A stretch of DNA of 64,000 nucleotides from Paenibacillus glycanilyticus (GCF_023715145.1 NZ_JAMBNP010000001.1:248001-312000); one strand, 5' to 3'. Counted from the first letter of the stretch, positions 8,808-17,568 are shown. The notes: generated from the letters alone by a model not told the origin. Translations and numbers: made by a program.

Positions 8808-9146
8808 ATGGCCGTGTACCGTATAATCGTTGATTTGTCGGACAGGATGCTTCATCTGCTTGACGGCAATATCGTTGTGCACTCTTATCCCGTTGGAATC
8901 GGCAGGATGGTCACCGAGACCCCAACCGGAGAATTCAAGATCATTAATAAGCAGGAAAATCCCGGCGGCCCGTTTGGCGTGTTATGGATGGGGCTGTCCA
9001 AGCCGCATTACGGCATTCACGGCACCAACGATCCTTCCTCTATCGGTCACATGGTATCCCACGGCTGCATCAGGATGTACAACCAGGACGTGCTCGCCCT
9101 GTCGGAGCTTACGCCCGTTGGAACGAGAGTCACCATCCGCCCATGA
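8808..9146 (+). CDS. Small L,D-transpeptidase (YkuD domain only)
   Basis: A 112-residue protein that is almost only a YkuD catalytic domain. The signature [20 protein letters not shown] contains the conserved His71 and the SHGCxR motif with catalytic Cys87. Such enzymes form 3-3 peptidoglycan crosslinks or attach proteins to peptidoglycan. Unusually, there is no LysM domain and no evident signal peptide or membrane anchor, so how it reaches the wall is unclear; in Bacillus, several short YkuD proteins are spore-associated. The start ATG 8808 has GAGGTG upstream. It converges with a glucosaminidase gene. Confidence 0.85.
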   Translation: MAVYRIIVDLSDRMLHLLDGNIVVHSYPVGIGRMVTETPTGEFKIINKQENPGGPFGVLWMGLSKPHYGIHGTNDPSSIGHMVSHGCIRMYNQDVLALSELTPVGTRVTIRP

Positions 9147-9150
9147 GGCA

Positions 9151-9193
9151 AAAAAAGAAAAGCGGCATCTCCCTTCACGGGAGATCCGCTTTC
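9151..9193 (-). terminator. Terminator overlapping a stop codon
   Basis: Read leftwards, AAGCGGATCTCCC, GTGAA loop, GGGAGATGCCGCTT, then TTTCTTTTTTT. The TGA stop of the glucosaminidase gene lies in the loop. Confidence 0.8.
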
Positions 9194-9957
9194 AAGGTGA
9201 CGGTCTGGGTGCCCTGCTCCCAGACCGCCTTGCGGTTTAGTGCCGCCGCCAAGTCCCGAACAGCAACATAACCCGTTGAGATATCGAGGCGAGAATCCAA
9301 TGGCTGGCCGTTGACTGTGACCTTGCCAGCGGACCAGCCTATGGCCGCCCCCAAGGATTCTCCTAACGCGCGTGCTGCCACCCAGGTTGTCCCCGCATCA
9401 TAATAGCCGACGGCAGCAACAAGTCCGTCCACCAGAATGGGAATGGTCTGCGAGGATCTGAACATCGTTGAAGCAGGCGAGGATGCAAAGGCGTTATCGT
9501 ATTGCTTCAGCGAGTATTGGTTAATTAGAGTAATTAATTTATTAGGATAAGCCGGATCCGTCGCATAACCGCTGACATACAGCATGTTGGCCTGTTGTTC
9601 AGGCGTTACGGCAGCACGGACACGCAAGTAACGTGATGTTGAGAACAGCAAGTCCTGATCCTTCATAAAGTGATATACGCTGCTATAGGCACGGAAGGAA
9701 GCATTCATGCTCACCTGCGTACCGTCAACAACCTCCCAGGTCCCCTTCACCACGGCTTCTCCATGCCAATACGGATTGGGGATTCCTCCCCCGACTTTAA
9801 TTCCCCCCAGATTGTACCAACGATGAATGACTCCGCCCGTTTCCAATAAACATTGCGCAAGCCGAACAGAAGGGAATATCGGCGAGCCTTCGCGTCTGAC
9901 CTGCTCGACAGTGGGGACAAGCGAAGCAATAAATTGCATTCTTGTAAGAGGTGCCAC
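9175..9957 (-). CDS. Glucosaminidase-domain protein with copper amine oxidase-like (stalk) domain
   Basis: A 260-residue protein. The N-terminal two thirds form a mannosyl-glycoprotein endo-beta-N-acetylglucosaminidase-like (GH73) domain, with the presumed catalytic Glu in AQCLLETGG and the substrate-cleft segment WYNLGGIKVG. Residues from about 175 on match the N-terminal copper amine oxidase-like repeat found on many Paenibacillus surface proteins (PILVDGLVAAVGYYDAGTTW, ARALGESLGA). No signal peptide is visible. The start is GTG 9957: the ATG at 9978 immediately precedes AAAGGAGGAGG, which is the ribosome site, and the GTG sits five bases after it. The enzyme should cut the glycan strand of peptidoglycan. 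Confidence 0.82.
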   Translation of the reverse strand: MAPLTRMQFIASLVPTVEQVRREGSPIFPSVRLAQCLLETGGVIHRWYNLGGIKVGGGIPNPYWHGEAVVKGTWEVVDGTQVSMNASFRAYSSVYHFMKDQDLLFSTSRYLRVRAAVTPEQQANMLYVSGYATDPAYPNKLITLINQYSLKQYDNAFASSPASTMFRSSQTIPILVDGLVAAVGYYDAGTTWVAARALGESLGAAIGWSAGKVTVNGQPLDSRLDISTGYVAVRDLAAALNRKAVWEQGTQTVTLKADLP

Positions 9958-10050
9958 TACAACCTCCTCCTTTCCCATGAAAAGTTAATAGATGTTCTTC
10001 CAATCTATGAATTTCCGATCCGGATCGTAACGGTTTCTGCCGTGCCGTAT

Positions 10051-10089
10051 CAAAAAAACTCCGTTAAGCCCATCAGGGCCGAACGGAGC
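10051..10089 (-). terminator. Terminator of the thi operon
   Basis: Read leftwards, CTCCGTT-GGCCC-TGAT-GGGC-AACGGAG followed by seven T. It lies just after the tatD-like gene and closes the riboswitch-controlled operon. Confidence 0.85.
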
Positions 10090-10096
10090 ATTTCTT

Positions 10097-10897
10097 TTAC
10101 AACGCATAAAATTCTCTGGTATTTCGAAGCAGCTGCTCTCGCACTTCCTTCTCCGGCAGCTGTTTGATCGCCGCAATATGAGCAGCAACATCATGAACCA
10201 TCTCCGGCACCGTCATCTTGCCCTCGTAAGGTCCTTCAAAGGGCCAAGGCCCGTCCGTCTCCGCCATGAGCTGCTCCAGCGGATAACGCTCGACCAGCGA
10301 TCTGATCTCATTCTCGTAAGCGACATCCGGCGTGACCGAGATCATGTAACCAAGTCGGATCATGCGCTCAACCGTCGCTTCATCCCCCTTGAACCAGTGG
10401 AAATGCACCTTTTTTACTTGATGCCGCTCCATGATGTCGCAAGCTTTTGCCCCATCCTCATGCACAGCGTGGAGTACAATAGGCCGGTTGAGTTCCGAGG
10501 CAAGCAAGGCAAACCGGTCCAGCAGATCAAGGTAGGGCTCCTCGTTAAAAGGCAGTCCTTCCTCCACGGCCGCGGACCGTGAATAATAGGGCAGGCCCAC
10601 CTCACCAATGGCAAATGCTTCGCCTTCCGCATGCTTGGCCCGAATCCAGGCAAACAGCTCCTCCCTTTCTTCTATAGGGAGAATCGGCTGCTCCGGATGG
10701 AAGCCGTAGGCGGGATGAACACGACCCGGGAATTGTCTTGCAAGCTGCTCGTTCACCTTGCTGGATTCGAGATGCATCGATACGGCTATAACAGCCTGGA
10801 TGCCCGATGCAAAGGCCTGCTGCAGCATGGCTTGCCGGTCCGCTTCCCCATAGGAATCCACATGAATATGAGCATCTATTGCCTTATATGTCCGCAT
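10097..10897 (-). CDS. TatD-family metal-dependent hydrolase in the thiamine-precursor operon
   Basis: A 266-residue TIM-barrel hydrolase of the TatD/amidohydrolase type. Metal ligands are visible: the HIH motif in IDAHIHVDSYG, the Glu in FAIGEVGLPYY, the His in IVLHAVHEDG, and the Asp in LMAETDGPWPF. It follows thiZ after 21 bases, with AGGAGG eight bases before ATG, and the next element is the operon terminator, so it is under the TPP riboswitch. Family members are usually called DNases, but the setting suggests a hydrolytic step in salvage of a pyrimidine or degraded thiamine, as the unrelated YlmB does in Bacillus. That role is inference. Confidence 0.85.
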   Translation of the reverse strand: MRTYKAIDAHIHVDSYGEADRQAMLQQAFASGIQAVIAVSMHLESSKVNEQLARQFPGRVHPAYGFHPEQPILPIEEREELFAWIRAKHAEGEAFAIGEVGLPYYSRSAAVEEGLPFNEEPYLDLLDRFALLASELNRPIVLHAVHEDGAKACDIMERHQVKKVHFHWFKGDEATVERMIRLGYMISVTPDVAYENEIRSLVERYPLEQLMAETDGPWPFEGPYEGKMTVPEMVHDVAAHIAAIKQLPEKEVREQLLRNTREFYAL

Positions 10898-10918
10898 GGT
10901 CGTTAACCTCCTGCCGTT

Positions 10919-11668
10919 TTATTGAAGCAGCTCATGAATCCTCTGCTTCAGTTCGTTAAACCGTGGTTCTCTCCATAGCTGAGGGGACCGCGGCCGATCA
11001 AAAGGCACCGTTATCTCCTCCAGAATCACCGCCGGGGCAGAAGACAATACGATAATCCGGTCAGACAGCAGCAGCGCCTCTTCAATGCTATGCGTAACGA
11101 GCAATACCGATCTACGGTTCTGCTCCCAGATCGCCATCAGCCATTGCTGCATCTGCTGTCTGGTTAACGCGTCAAGCGCGCCGAACGGCTCATCGAGCAG
11201 CATTAACGGTTGGGGAGAAAGCAGCGCCCGAAGAAAGGATACGCGCTGCTGCATTCCGCCGGAGAGAACATGCGGATAGGAGTCGGCATACTCAAGCAGA
11301 TCAATGCGATCGAGCCACTCCCGCGCCTGACGGCTTGCTTCCTTACGATTCACGCCAGCTACCTCGAGGGCAAGCTCTATATTCGCGCTTACTGAACGCC
11401 ATGGCATCAAGGATGCCTGCTGCGGCATATATGAGACGTGGCCGCGGCTGCCCGTCGTGAGCTTGCCGCTGATCCACACTTCGCCTGCGGTGGGCTTCTC
11501 AAGCCCTCCAATCAACTGAAACAGCGTCGTTTTGCCGCTGCCGGAGGGGCCGATAATGGATACGAATTCGTTCTCCGCAACCGTAAAAGACAAGCCGTTC
11601 AGAACGTTTTTCCGGCCGGAATCAAAATCTTTGCGGATCCCTTTCAGTTCAAGCGCCGAAGCTGTCAT
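10919..11668 (-). CDS. thiZ: ABC transporter ATP-binding protein, thiamine-precursor type (ThiZ)
   Basis: A 249-residue ABC ATPase of the nitrate/sulfonate/taurine group. Walker A is GPSGSGKTT at about residues 40-48, the signature is LSGGMQQRVS, and Walker B with the catalytic Glu is LMLLDEPFGALD. It overlaps the permease gene thiX by four bases (ATGA), and AAGGAGGGGG precedes the start. With ThiX and the substrate-binding ThiY it should import hydroxymethylpyrimidine or a formylaminopyrimidine for thiamine salvage; the substrate is assigned from the riboswitch and the ThiY similarity, not from this subunit. Confidence 0.85.
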   Translation of the reverse strand: MTASALELKGIRKDFDSGRKNVLNGLSFTVAENEFVSIIGPSGSGKTTLFQLIGGLEKPTAGEVWISGKLTTGSRGHVSYMPQQASLMPWRSVSANIELALEVAGVNRKEASRQAREWLDRIDLLEYADSYPHVLSGGMQQRVSFLRALLSPQPLMLLDEPFGALDALTRQQMQQWLMAIWEQNRRSVLLVTHSIEEALLLSDRIIVLSSAPAVILEEITVPFDRPRSPQLWREPRFNELKQRIHELLQ

Positions 11669-12441
11669 GCCCTACCCCCTCCTTTCGCCGGACGCCACCT
11701 AATAACCAGTCTTTCGATGAGCGCTACCGCTCCGAATACAGCAAGACTGAGCAGGACGATCAGGAACACCGCGGCGAACATTCTTGCCGTTTCATAGCCC
11801 TTTGATGACAGGATCATATAATGGCCAAGACCTTTGTCCGCACCAAGCCATTCGGCAACAACGGCACTTAGAACGGCATACGAAGCAGCAATTTTGAGCC
11901 CGGAAAATAAATGCGTAACCGCATTAGGAAGCTCGAGCCGCGAGAACAGCTGCCATTTGCCCGCTCCAATCATCTGCATATAATTACGAAGATTCGGATC
12001 GGTATCCTTGAAGCCGTTCAGCATCGCAACGGAAACCGGGAAGAAGCAGACGATCCAGACGAGAATAAGCTTGGGCAGCACCCCGTAGCCAAGCCAAATC
12101 GTAAGAATCGGACCTATCGCAATGACCGGCACGTTCTGTGACACCACAAGCAGCGGATAGACCGCTTTCCGGACGAAAGGTATTAAATGGAGAATCGCGG
12201 CGATAATGAAGCCCGCCAAAGCACCGCCGGCAAATCCGATAAGCGCGAGCTTAATCGTTGCCGAGGTATTCAACATCAGCCGCGGCCAACCTTGAATCAT
12301 TTCTTGAAGTATCGAAGTCGGCGAAGGCAGCTGCCATTCCGGCACAAGACCGCCGTCAACGGACAGCTGCCACACAGTAAGGATAACAAGAATGAGCAGT
12401 ACGGAAGGCCAAACCGCGTTATGCCAGCCTTTATTGCCCAT
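11665..12441 (-). CDS. thiX: ABC transporter permease, thiamine-precursor type (ThiX)
   Basis: A 258-residue inner-membrane permease of the BPD_transp_1 family with about six helices. The cytoplasmic EAA loop that contacts the ATPase is visible as MQMIGAGKWQLFSRLELPNAV. It overlaps both neighbours (four bases with thiZ, 11 bases with the MTH1187-type gene), so the operon is tightly coupled. GGAGA precedes the ATG. Confidence 0.85.
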   Translation of the reverse strand: MGNKGWHNAVWPSVLLILVILTVWQLSVDGGLVPEWQLPSPTSILQEMIQGWPRLMLNTSATIKLALIGFAGGALAGFIIAAILHLIPFVRKAVYPLLVVSQNVPVIAIGPILTIWLGYGVLPKLILVWIVCFFPVSVAMLNGFKDTDPNLRNYMQMIGAGKWQLFSRLELPNAVTHLFSGLKIAASYAVLSAVVAEWLGADKGLGHYMILSSKGYETARMFAAVFLIVLLSLAVFGAVALIERLVIRWRPAKGGGRA

Positions 12442-12733
12442 CCGGATATTTCTCCAATAACCGGCCCATTGAAGCGCCGTTAGCCGGATTGAAATATACT
12501 TTGACCTGCGAAATAACCGACGGACAGCCCATCTCGGTCATGGCTTCATTCATCGTCTGAACAATCTGGAACAGCTGCGGAAGCTCGCCTTCCATTGTTG
12601 TCTCAAGCGGTGCCACACGGTAAGGTACGCCTGATGCCTTAATAATCTCGATTGCACGGTCGACATACGGAATAACGCTATCTCCGTTTGGGGTTGTCGG
12701 TAATATTTGAATACTTACAAGCGCGTTAGCCAT
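12431..12733 (-). CDS. MTH1187-family thiamine-binding protein
   Basis: A 100-residue ferredoxin-like-fold protein of the MTH1187/YkoF (DUF77) superfamily. Typical features are the N-terminal strand ALVSIQILPTTP, the segment YRVAPLETTMEGEL and the closing VYFNPANGASM. Members bind thiamine or its pyrimidine in the cytosol. Placement between thiY and thiX under a TPP riboswitch supports the assignment. GAGGAG precedes the start. It may capture the imported precursor or act as a sensor. Confidence 0.85.
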   Translation of the reverse strand: MANALVSIQILPTTPNGDSVIPYVDRAIEIIKASGVPYRVAPLETTMEGELPQLFQIVQTMNEAMTEMGCPSVISQVKVYFNPANGASMGRLLEKYPDGQ

Positions 12734-12764
12734 GATCGTCAGCTCCTCTAATAGTTATATAATC

Positions 12765-13799
12765 TTAAGCCTCCGGCAAAAAGTCGTTCGTGAACGCTTT
12801 GTCCGCGTCCAATTCTTTCTCCAGCAGCTTGTGGTCAAACATCCATTGCGAGTAGTTCACCCATACTTCCTTCTTCTGCACGCCCCACTGCGATGCATCG
12901 TCCGTATACTTCGGACTGAGCCACTTCTGGCTTGCCCGCACCAGATCGGCATTCAAATCCGGCTCTGCCTTGATCAGCACCTCAGCCGCATCCTCCGGAT
13001 GGTCAATCGCAAATTGATAGCCTTGAGCGGCGCCCGCGACAAAGGCTTTTACAACCTCCGGCTTCTCGGCGATCATCTTCTCGCTTGTCTCCAGGAGCGG
13101 CGTATAATAATCCAGCTTGTCGCTGTAATCGGTCAAATAAACCATGTTCAGCTTCTCGCCGCGAAGCTCTGCTTCAACGCCTGTCCAAGCGTAGTAGATC
13201 CAGGCAAAATCGATGTCTCGTTTCACGGCCGTGAAGAAATCGGTGTCGCCAATGCTGAGCATCTTCACCTTGGACACGTCCGCCTTCTCTTCCTGCATCA
13301 ACGATCCGATAACCGCTTCTTCTACCGGCGCTCCCCAGCCGCCGTACGTTTTGCCTTCAAACTTCTTGGGCGAATCAATCCCTTTGGCTGCAGGTGAAGC
13401 AAAGCCCGATGTATTGTGCTGGATGACGGCCGCAATGGATACGAGAGGTACGCCAGCAATCCGCGCCATGGTCAGCGATTCCTGATAGCCGACGCCAAAT
13501 TCCGCTCCGCCGGACGCTACCATTTTATCCGCGCCGTCCTGGCCCGGTTGAATAATCTCGACATCAAGGCCCTGCTCCTTGAAATAACCTTTGTCCCGAG
13601 CCACGTACAGACCGGTATGATTCGTATTTGGCGTCCAGTCCAGCACAACCTTCACCTTGGTCAGAGGCTGCTTCGCACCGTTGCCTGCATCCTCATTCGC
13701 CGCATTCTTGTTATTGTTCGAGCCGCAAGCAGCCAGCAGCACGACAACCGCCAGCATCGCTGTCATGACAGCGAATCTTCTCTTAGTACCTGTTCTCAT
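12765..13799 (-). CDS. thiY: ABC transporter substrate-binding lipoprotein, thiamine precursor (ThiY)
   Basis: A 344-residue lipoprotein: signal peptide with lipobox VVVLLAAC and a Ser/Asn-rich linker after the cysteine. The binding domain is of the NMT1/THI5-like type, with the highly conserved KVVLDWTPNTNHTGLYVARDKG split here only for length, then the segments GADKMVASGGAEFGVGY and SIAAVIQHNTSG. THI5-like binding proteins take up hydroxymethylpyrimidine or formylaminopyrimidine. The gene lies directly downstream of the TPP riboswitch terminator and is the first of the operon thiY-MTH1187-thiX-thiZ-tatD. Confidence 0.88.
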   Translation of the reverse strand: MRTGTKRRFAVMTAMLAVVVLLAACGSNNNKNAANEDAGNGAKQPLTKVKVVLDWTPNTNHTGLYVARDKGYFKEQGLDVEIIQPGQDGADKMVASGGAEFGVGYQESLTMARIAGVPLVSIAAVIQHNTSGFASPAAKGIDSPKKFEGKTYGGWGAPVEEAVIGSLMQEEKADVSKVKMLSIGDTDFFTAVKRDIDFAWIYYAWTGVEAELRGEKLNMVYLTDYSDKLDYYTPLLETSEKMIAEKPEVVKAFVAGAAQGYQFAIDHPEDAAEVLIKAEPDLNADLVRASQKWLSPKYTDDASQWGVQKKEVWVNYSQWMFDHKLLEKELDADKAFTNDFLPEA

Positions 13800-13859
13800 C
13801 TTTCTCTCCCTCTCTCTACTTGACTATGACGTTTGCTCTTATGGCCGGACTACCTTCTG

Positions 13860-14062
13860 AAAAAACAAAAAAAGGTCCCCCGAATCCGGAGGACCATACA
13901 TTTCGTCAGCTGTATTACAGATCTGCCTCTATAGCTATCCAATAGAGACATACCGAAATAACAATTCCTACGCTGGCATTATCCAGATCAGGTATAAGGG
14001 TCGGAATTTTCTTAGGAATTCCCTCTCAGCTGGCCTCAACCAGCTCCCCGGTGCTATTCACT
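13860..14062 (-). promoter_or_regulatory. TPP (THI-box) riboswitch with terminator
   Basis: On the minus strand the conserved THI-box blocks appear in order: CACCGGGGAGCTGG, then GGCCAGCTGAGAGGG, then GACCCTTATACCTGATC and TGGATAATGCCAGCGTAGG, spanning about 13964-14062. About 70 bases further down a Rho-independent terminator (GGTCCTCC, loop, GGGGGACC, seven T) lies at 13860-13895, before thiY. Binding of thiamine pyrophosphate should favour termination, so the uptake operon is made when thiamine is short. Confidence 0.95.
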
Positions 14063-14229
14063 TACGTCAGTAAGTTTCATTATACCCTTTCTGCCCGAAA
14101 AAGCCAGCTTTCCTTTTAGACAAACGCCGTTTTTGAATCTGCTAGGTTATTGTCCTTATAGACTTGGGATTGGCATGAATAGTATGTAGTCGAGTGCATA
14201 TCCGCTAATATCGAGAGGATTGAACCGGG

Positions 14230-15510
14230 GTGAAAAGACGACACAAGAGCAAGAAGCCGAAGCGGTCAAGCAAGCTGAAATCCGGAAAACGCAAATCTAA
14301 AAACGCCAAACGGCATTCGAGAAAAAAACACCGCCGACAAAAGCGACGCACGCGCCGTGATGCAGCGGCTGTACAAGTGCTGGCTCCAGTCGACAGCACT
14401 CTTCGGGAACCCGGAGTTAATATTATTGGATTTATTCATGCCGAGATGGGAATCGGCGAATCCTCAAGGCTTGCGTCGAACGCCATCGATACAGCAGCCA
14501 TTCCGTTTGGTCTGTTAAATTTCCCTCTTGCCGTTGCCTCCAGAATGTCGGATTACAGCTGGTCGCACAAAGTGATGGATAAAGCCCGTTACAATACAAA
14601 TATATTTCATATGAATGCTGACTTTATGCGTCCTGCCCGTGAACATTTTGGCGATGATTTGTTCAACAGCCGCTATAATATCGGCTATTGGCATTGGGAG
14701 CTTCCGGAATTTCCGGATGAGCATGTAGAAGGCTTTAACCATGTCAACGAGGTATGGGTGTCGAGCAAATTCGTCGCCGCCTCCATCTCGAAGAAATCAA
14801 CGGTTCCCGTTGTGACGATCCCGCACTGCATCCAGGTACAAGTCGCGCCAAATGTGAACCGCTCCTGGTTTGGCCTTCCGGAGAACCGGTATCTGTTTCT
14901 GATGATGTACGATGTGCAGAGCTCTACCCTCCGCAAAAATCCGGGGGCCGTTATTGAAGCCTTCAAGCTTGCCTTCGATAAGAACGATTCGCGGGTTGGA
15001 CTTGTACTGAAGGTGAATAATGCCGATTTCAGGCCTAACGAACTTGCGGAGCTTAAGAAAATGATCGCCGAGCGAAGCAATATGTATCTGATCGATAAAG
15101 TCATTTCGAGGCAGGAGGTTAACGCCTTGCTGCAGTGCACGGACAGCTACGTCTCCCTTCACCGTGCCGAAGGCTTTGGTCTGGGACTGGCGGAAGCGAT
15201 GTACTTAGGCAAGCCCGTTATCGCGACGAACTGGTCCGGCAATACGGAATTTATGAACAGCGGCAATTCCTGTCCCGTCTCCTTCCAGCTGGTCAATATC
15301 GGCCAGGATTGGGGACCGTACAAGAGTCATCAGATCTGGGCGGAGCCTAATGTCCGCCATGCGGCGGATTATATGCAGCGTCTGGTCTCCGACGTGCGCT
15401 GGCGCGAATCGATTGCGGCAAGCGGGATGCGCACGATTCATAATGAATTCTCTCCGGCCGTTATCGGTCAGAAAATCAAAAGCCGGTTGAAGGAGCTGCT
15501 GCTCATCTAG
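14230..15510 (+). CDS. GT4-type glycosyltransferase with polycationic N-terminal tail
   Basis: A 426-residue protein that starts with an extreme basic tail: 29 of the first 44 residues are Lys, Arg or His. After that comes a GT-B fold glycosyltransferase: IIGFIHAEMGIGESSRLA at about residue 62, an acceptor-domain stretch YNIGYWHWELPEFPDE, and the donor-site region SLHRAEGFGLGLAEAMYLG with GKPVIATNWSGN, where EGFGLGLAEAM is the usual E-x7-E type motif. No signal peptide or membrane helix. The start is GTG 14230 behind GAGAGGA. It converges with rmd over a shared terminator. Acceptor and sugar are unknown; the window's GDP-sugars are candidates. Confidence 0.85.
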   Translation: MKRRHKSKKPKRSSKLKSGKRKSKNAKRHSRKKHRRQKRRTRRDAAAVQVLAPVDSTLREPGVNIIGFIHAEMGIGESSRLASNAIDTAAIPFGLLNFPLAVASRMSDYSWSHKVMDKARYNTNIFHMNADFMRPAREHFGDDLFNSRYNIGYWHWELPEFPDEHVEGFNHVNEVWVSSKFVAASISKKSTVPVVTIPHCIQVQVAPNVNRSWFGLPENRYLFLMMYDVQSSTLRKNPGAVIEAFKLAFDKNDSRVGLVLKVNNADFRPNELAELKKMIAERSNMYLIDKVISRQEVNALLQCTDSYVSLHRAEGFGLGLAEAMYLGKPVIATNWSGNTEFMNSGNSCPVSFQLVNIGQDWGPYKSHQIWAEPNVRHAADYMQRLVSDVRWRESIAASGMRTIHNEFSPAVIGQKIKSRLKELLLI

Positions 15511-15520
15511 AACCATGCAA

Positions 15521-15566
15521 GACCTGCCCGGTAATCGTAAGAGGTCCTCTTCCGGGCAGGCTTTAT
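15521..15566. terminator. Bidirectional terminator between two glycan genes
   Basis: CCTGCCCGG at 15523-15531 pairs with CCGGGCAGG at 15552-15560 around a 20-base loop, with CTTTATT to the right. It sits between the stops of the convergent glycosyltransferase and rmd genes. Confidence 0.7.
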
Positions 15567-16519
15567 TACGCAAGCTCATTGCGCCAATAATTTAATAAAT
15601 CCTTCATGGTTTGCTCGAACGGAATTTCCGGCATCCATCCGGTCTGCTTATAAAACTTGGCATAATCGCCAACGAGTACTTTCACATCGGATGGCCTAAG
15701 CCTTGTCTTGTCTTCTTCTATCGTAATCTCCACCGTGCTGTAGCTGAGCAGGATTTGAATGACCTCCCGAATCTCCCGGCACTGCCCCGATGCAATATTA
15801 TAAATCTCTCCGGCTTCGCAATAATCCATGGCCATCCGGTAAGCTCTTACCACATCCCGAACATCGGTGAAATCCCTCTTCGCCTCCAGATTCCCTACAT
15901 ATAATACGGGAGGCTTCAGGCCCTTCTCAATCTCGGCAATCTGCTTCGCAAAATTCGAGCTAACGAATTGCTCGCCTCTGCGAGGACCGGTGTGATTGAA
16001 GGTTCGGGTTCTTACGATATGCTGACCGTACGTTTTGTAATATTGATAGCCCAAATAGTTTTGCGCAATTTTACTTACCGCATAAGGGCTTATCGGGCGA
16101 AGCGGATTTGTCTCCTTGACCGGCACCTCATCCTCTTCAACCTGCCCGTATTCCTCGCTGGAGCAAGCAATCAACACCTTGGAGCTCAAACCCAGCTTCC
16201 TTAGCGCTTCAAGTAAATGAACCTGGCCTATGATATTATTCGTTAACGTCTCAGCAGGCGAATCCCAAGACACCGGCACAAAGCTCTGCGCTGCAAGATG
16301 GAAGATCAGGTCCGGCCTGACCTCCGTCATCATCCGCTCAACGGCCTGTTGGTCCATTAGCTCACACTCATACAGGCGCATATCCGGGAGCAGATGTCGA
16401 ATATGGCGCAGCGAACTGTGGCTTCGCATGGTTCCTGTCACTTCAATTCCCTGGCTAAGCAGATGCTCGGCAAGATGACTGCCTACAAATCCGGTTACTC
16501 CTGTAATCAGTGCCTTCAT
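15566..16519 (-). CDS. rmd: GDP-6-deoxy-4-keto-D-mannose reductase-like NAD-dependent epimerase/dehydratase
   Basis: A 317-residue short-chain dehydrogenase of the extended type. The nucleotide-binding glycine motif is GVTGFVGSHLAEHL; the catalytic residues are Ser in ACSSEEYGQ and the YxxxK pair in SPYAVSKIAQ. The stretch RTRTFNHTGPRRGEQFVSS is typical of the GDP-mannose dehydratase/reductase clade. As a separate, clear Gmd is encoded at 29726-30841, this shorter protein is more likely the reductase Rmd that makes GDP-D-rhamnose. It overlaps manC by four bases (ATGA), so GDP-mannose supply and this step are co-transcribed. A second dehydratase role cannot be excluded. Confidence 0.75.
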   Translation of the reverse strand: MKALITGVTGFVGSHLAEHLLSQGIEVTGTMRSHSSLRHIRHLLPDMRLYECELMDQQAVERMMTEVRPDLIFHLAAQSFVPVSWDSPAETLTNNIIGQVHLLEALRKLGLSSKVLIACSSEEYGQVEEDEVPVKETNPLRPISPYAVSKIAQNYLGYQYYKTYGQHIVRTRTFNHTGPRRGEQFVSSNFAKQIAEIEKGLKPPVLYVGNLEAKRDFTDVRDVVRAYRMAMDYCEAGEIYNIASGQCREIREVIQILLSYSTVEITIEEDKTRLRPSDVKVLVGDYAKFYKQTGWMPEIPFEQTMKDLLNYWRNELA

Positions 16520-17568
16520 CCCTGCCTGCCTTCTTGGTCGGCCGTGATGGCAGCAATAGCATGCTTGACATTCTGTTCATCCGATTTGCGGCAAATAAGC
16601 AGCCCTTCCACCGTTGAGACTATAATCAAATCTTCAACGCCAATCGCGACTATCAGCTGCTGCTCCGTATAAATAATGGTGTTGCGCGTGGCAAACGGAT
16701 AAATGCTTCCATGCAGCAAGTTCCCGTCTCCATCGGTACTGAATATCCTCTCAAGCGAAGTCCAGGTCCCTACATCATCCCATACAAATTCAATAGGAAT
16801 CGTATAGAGACGCTCCAGCTTCTCTACCAGGGCATAATCAATAGATAGCTTTTGCAACCGGGCATACGAATGCAAGAAATCCTCATCCTTAAGATCAAAT
16901 ATGGACCACATCTGCGGCTGATATTTCATCATGTAACCGGCAATCGTCGAAGGCTTCCATATAAAGATCCCGCTGTTCCAATACATATTCGGCTGTTCAA
17001 TAAGCTTCTCGGCTTTTTCCTTTGTGGGCTTCTCGATAAATGCTTTAACCTCTTTAATCCGGTCTCCGAGCTTCCCCTTATGCTGAACATTTTCGATCGT
17101 TTCAATATAGCCGTAACCCGTTTCCGCTCTCGTTGGAACAATGCCAAGCGTAACGACAACGCCGTCATGGCTTGCTGCCTGTTCCGCAGCCCGGAGCGCT
17201 TCCATTAGTTCCTCCGTATCGGGAATATACTGATCCGAAGGAGCCGTCACAAGCACCTCATCCCGCTCCAGCTTCATGAAATAACTGGCCGTCAGCGCAA
17301 TGCACGGGGCGGTATCTCTTTGATCTGGTTCTATAATAATGCGATTCTCTCCCAGCTCGGGGAGCTGTTCCCTTACGATAGGCAAGTAATTCTCACTAAC
17401 GGCCACGTAAACATTCTCTTCCGGAAGATAGGAACGGAAGCGTTCGTAGGTTTGCTGCAGCATAGTTGCCTCTTCAGAGGCTAATGTCAAAAACTGCTTT
17501 GGCTTCGCAACCGTGCTTCTTGGCCAGAAGCGCGTTCCTTTTCCTCCTGCCATAATAACAGCGATCAT
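16516..17568 (-). CDS. manC: Mannose-1-phosphate guanylyltransferase
   Basis: A 350-residue nucleotidyltransferase forming GDP-mannose from GTP and mannose-1-phosphate. The pyrophosphorylase signature is MAGGKGTRFWPRSTVAKPKQF at the N-terminus (20-residue core GGKGTRFWPRS...KPKQF), with RDTAPCIALTA, VTAPSDQYI and VKAFIEKPTKEKA following in the family order. There is no C-terminal phosphomannose isomerase domain, so this is the monofunctional form. GAGGTG precedes ATG. A CATAAGTT element lies upstream (about 17678-17685) but lacks a matching -35, so I do not call a sigma-K promoter here. Confidence 0.9.
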   Translation of the reverse strand: MIAVIMAGGKGTRFWPRSTVAKPKQFLTLASEEATMLQQTYERFRSYLPEENVYVAVSENYLPIVREQLPELGENRIIIEPDQRDTAPCIALTASYFMKLERDEVLVTAPSDQYIPDTEELMEALRAAEQAASHDGVVVTLGIVPTRAETGYGYIETIENVQHKGKLGDRIKEVKAFIEKPTKEKAEKLIEQPNMYWNSGIFIWKPSTIAGYMMKYQPQMWSIFDLKDEDFLHSYARLQKLSIDYALVEKLERLYTIPIEFVWDDVGTWTSLERIFSTDGDGNLLHGSIYPFATRNTIIYTEQQLIVAIGVEDLIIVSTVEGLLICRKSDEQNVKHAIAAITADQEGRQG

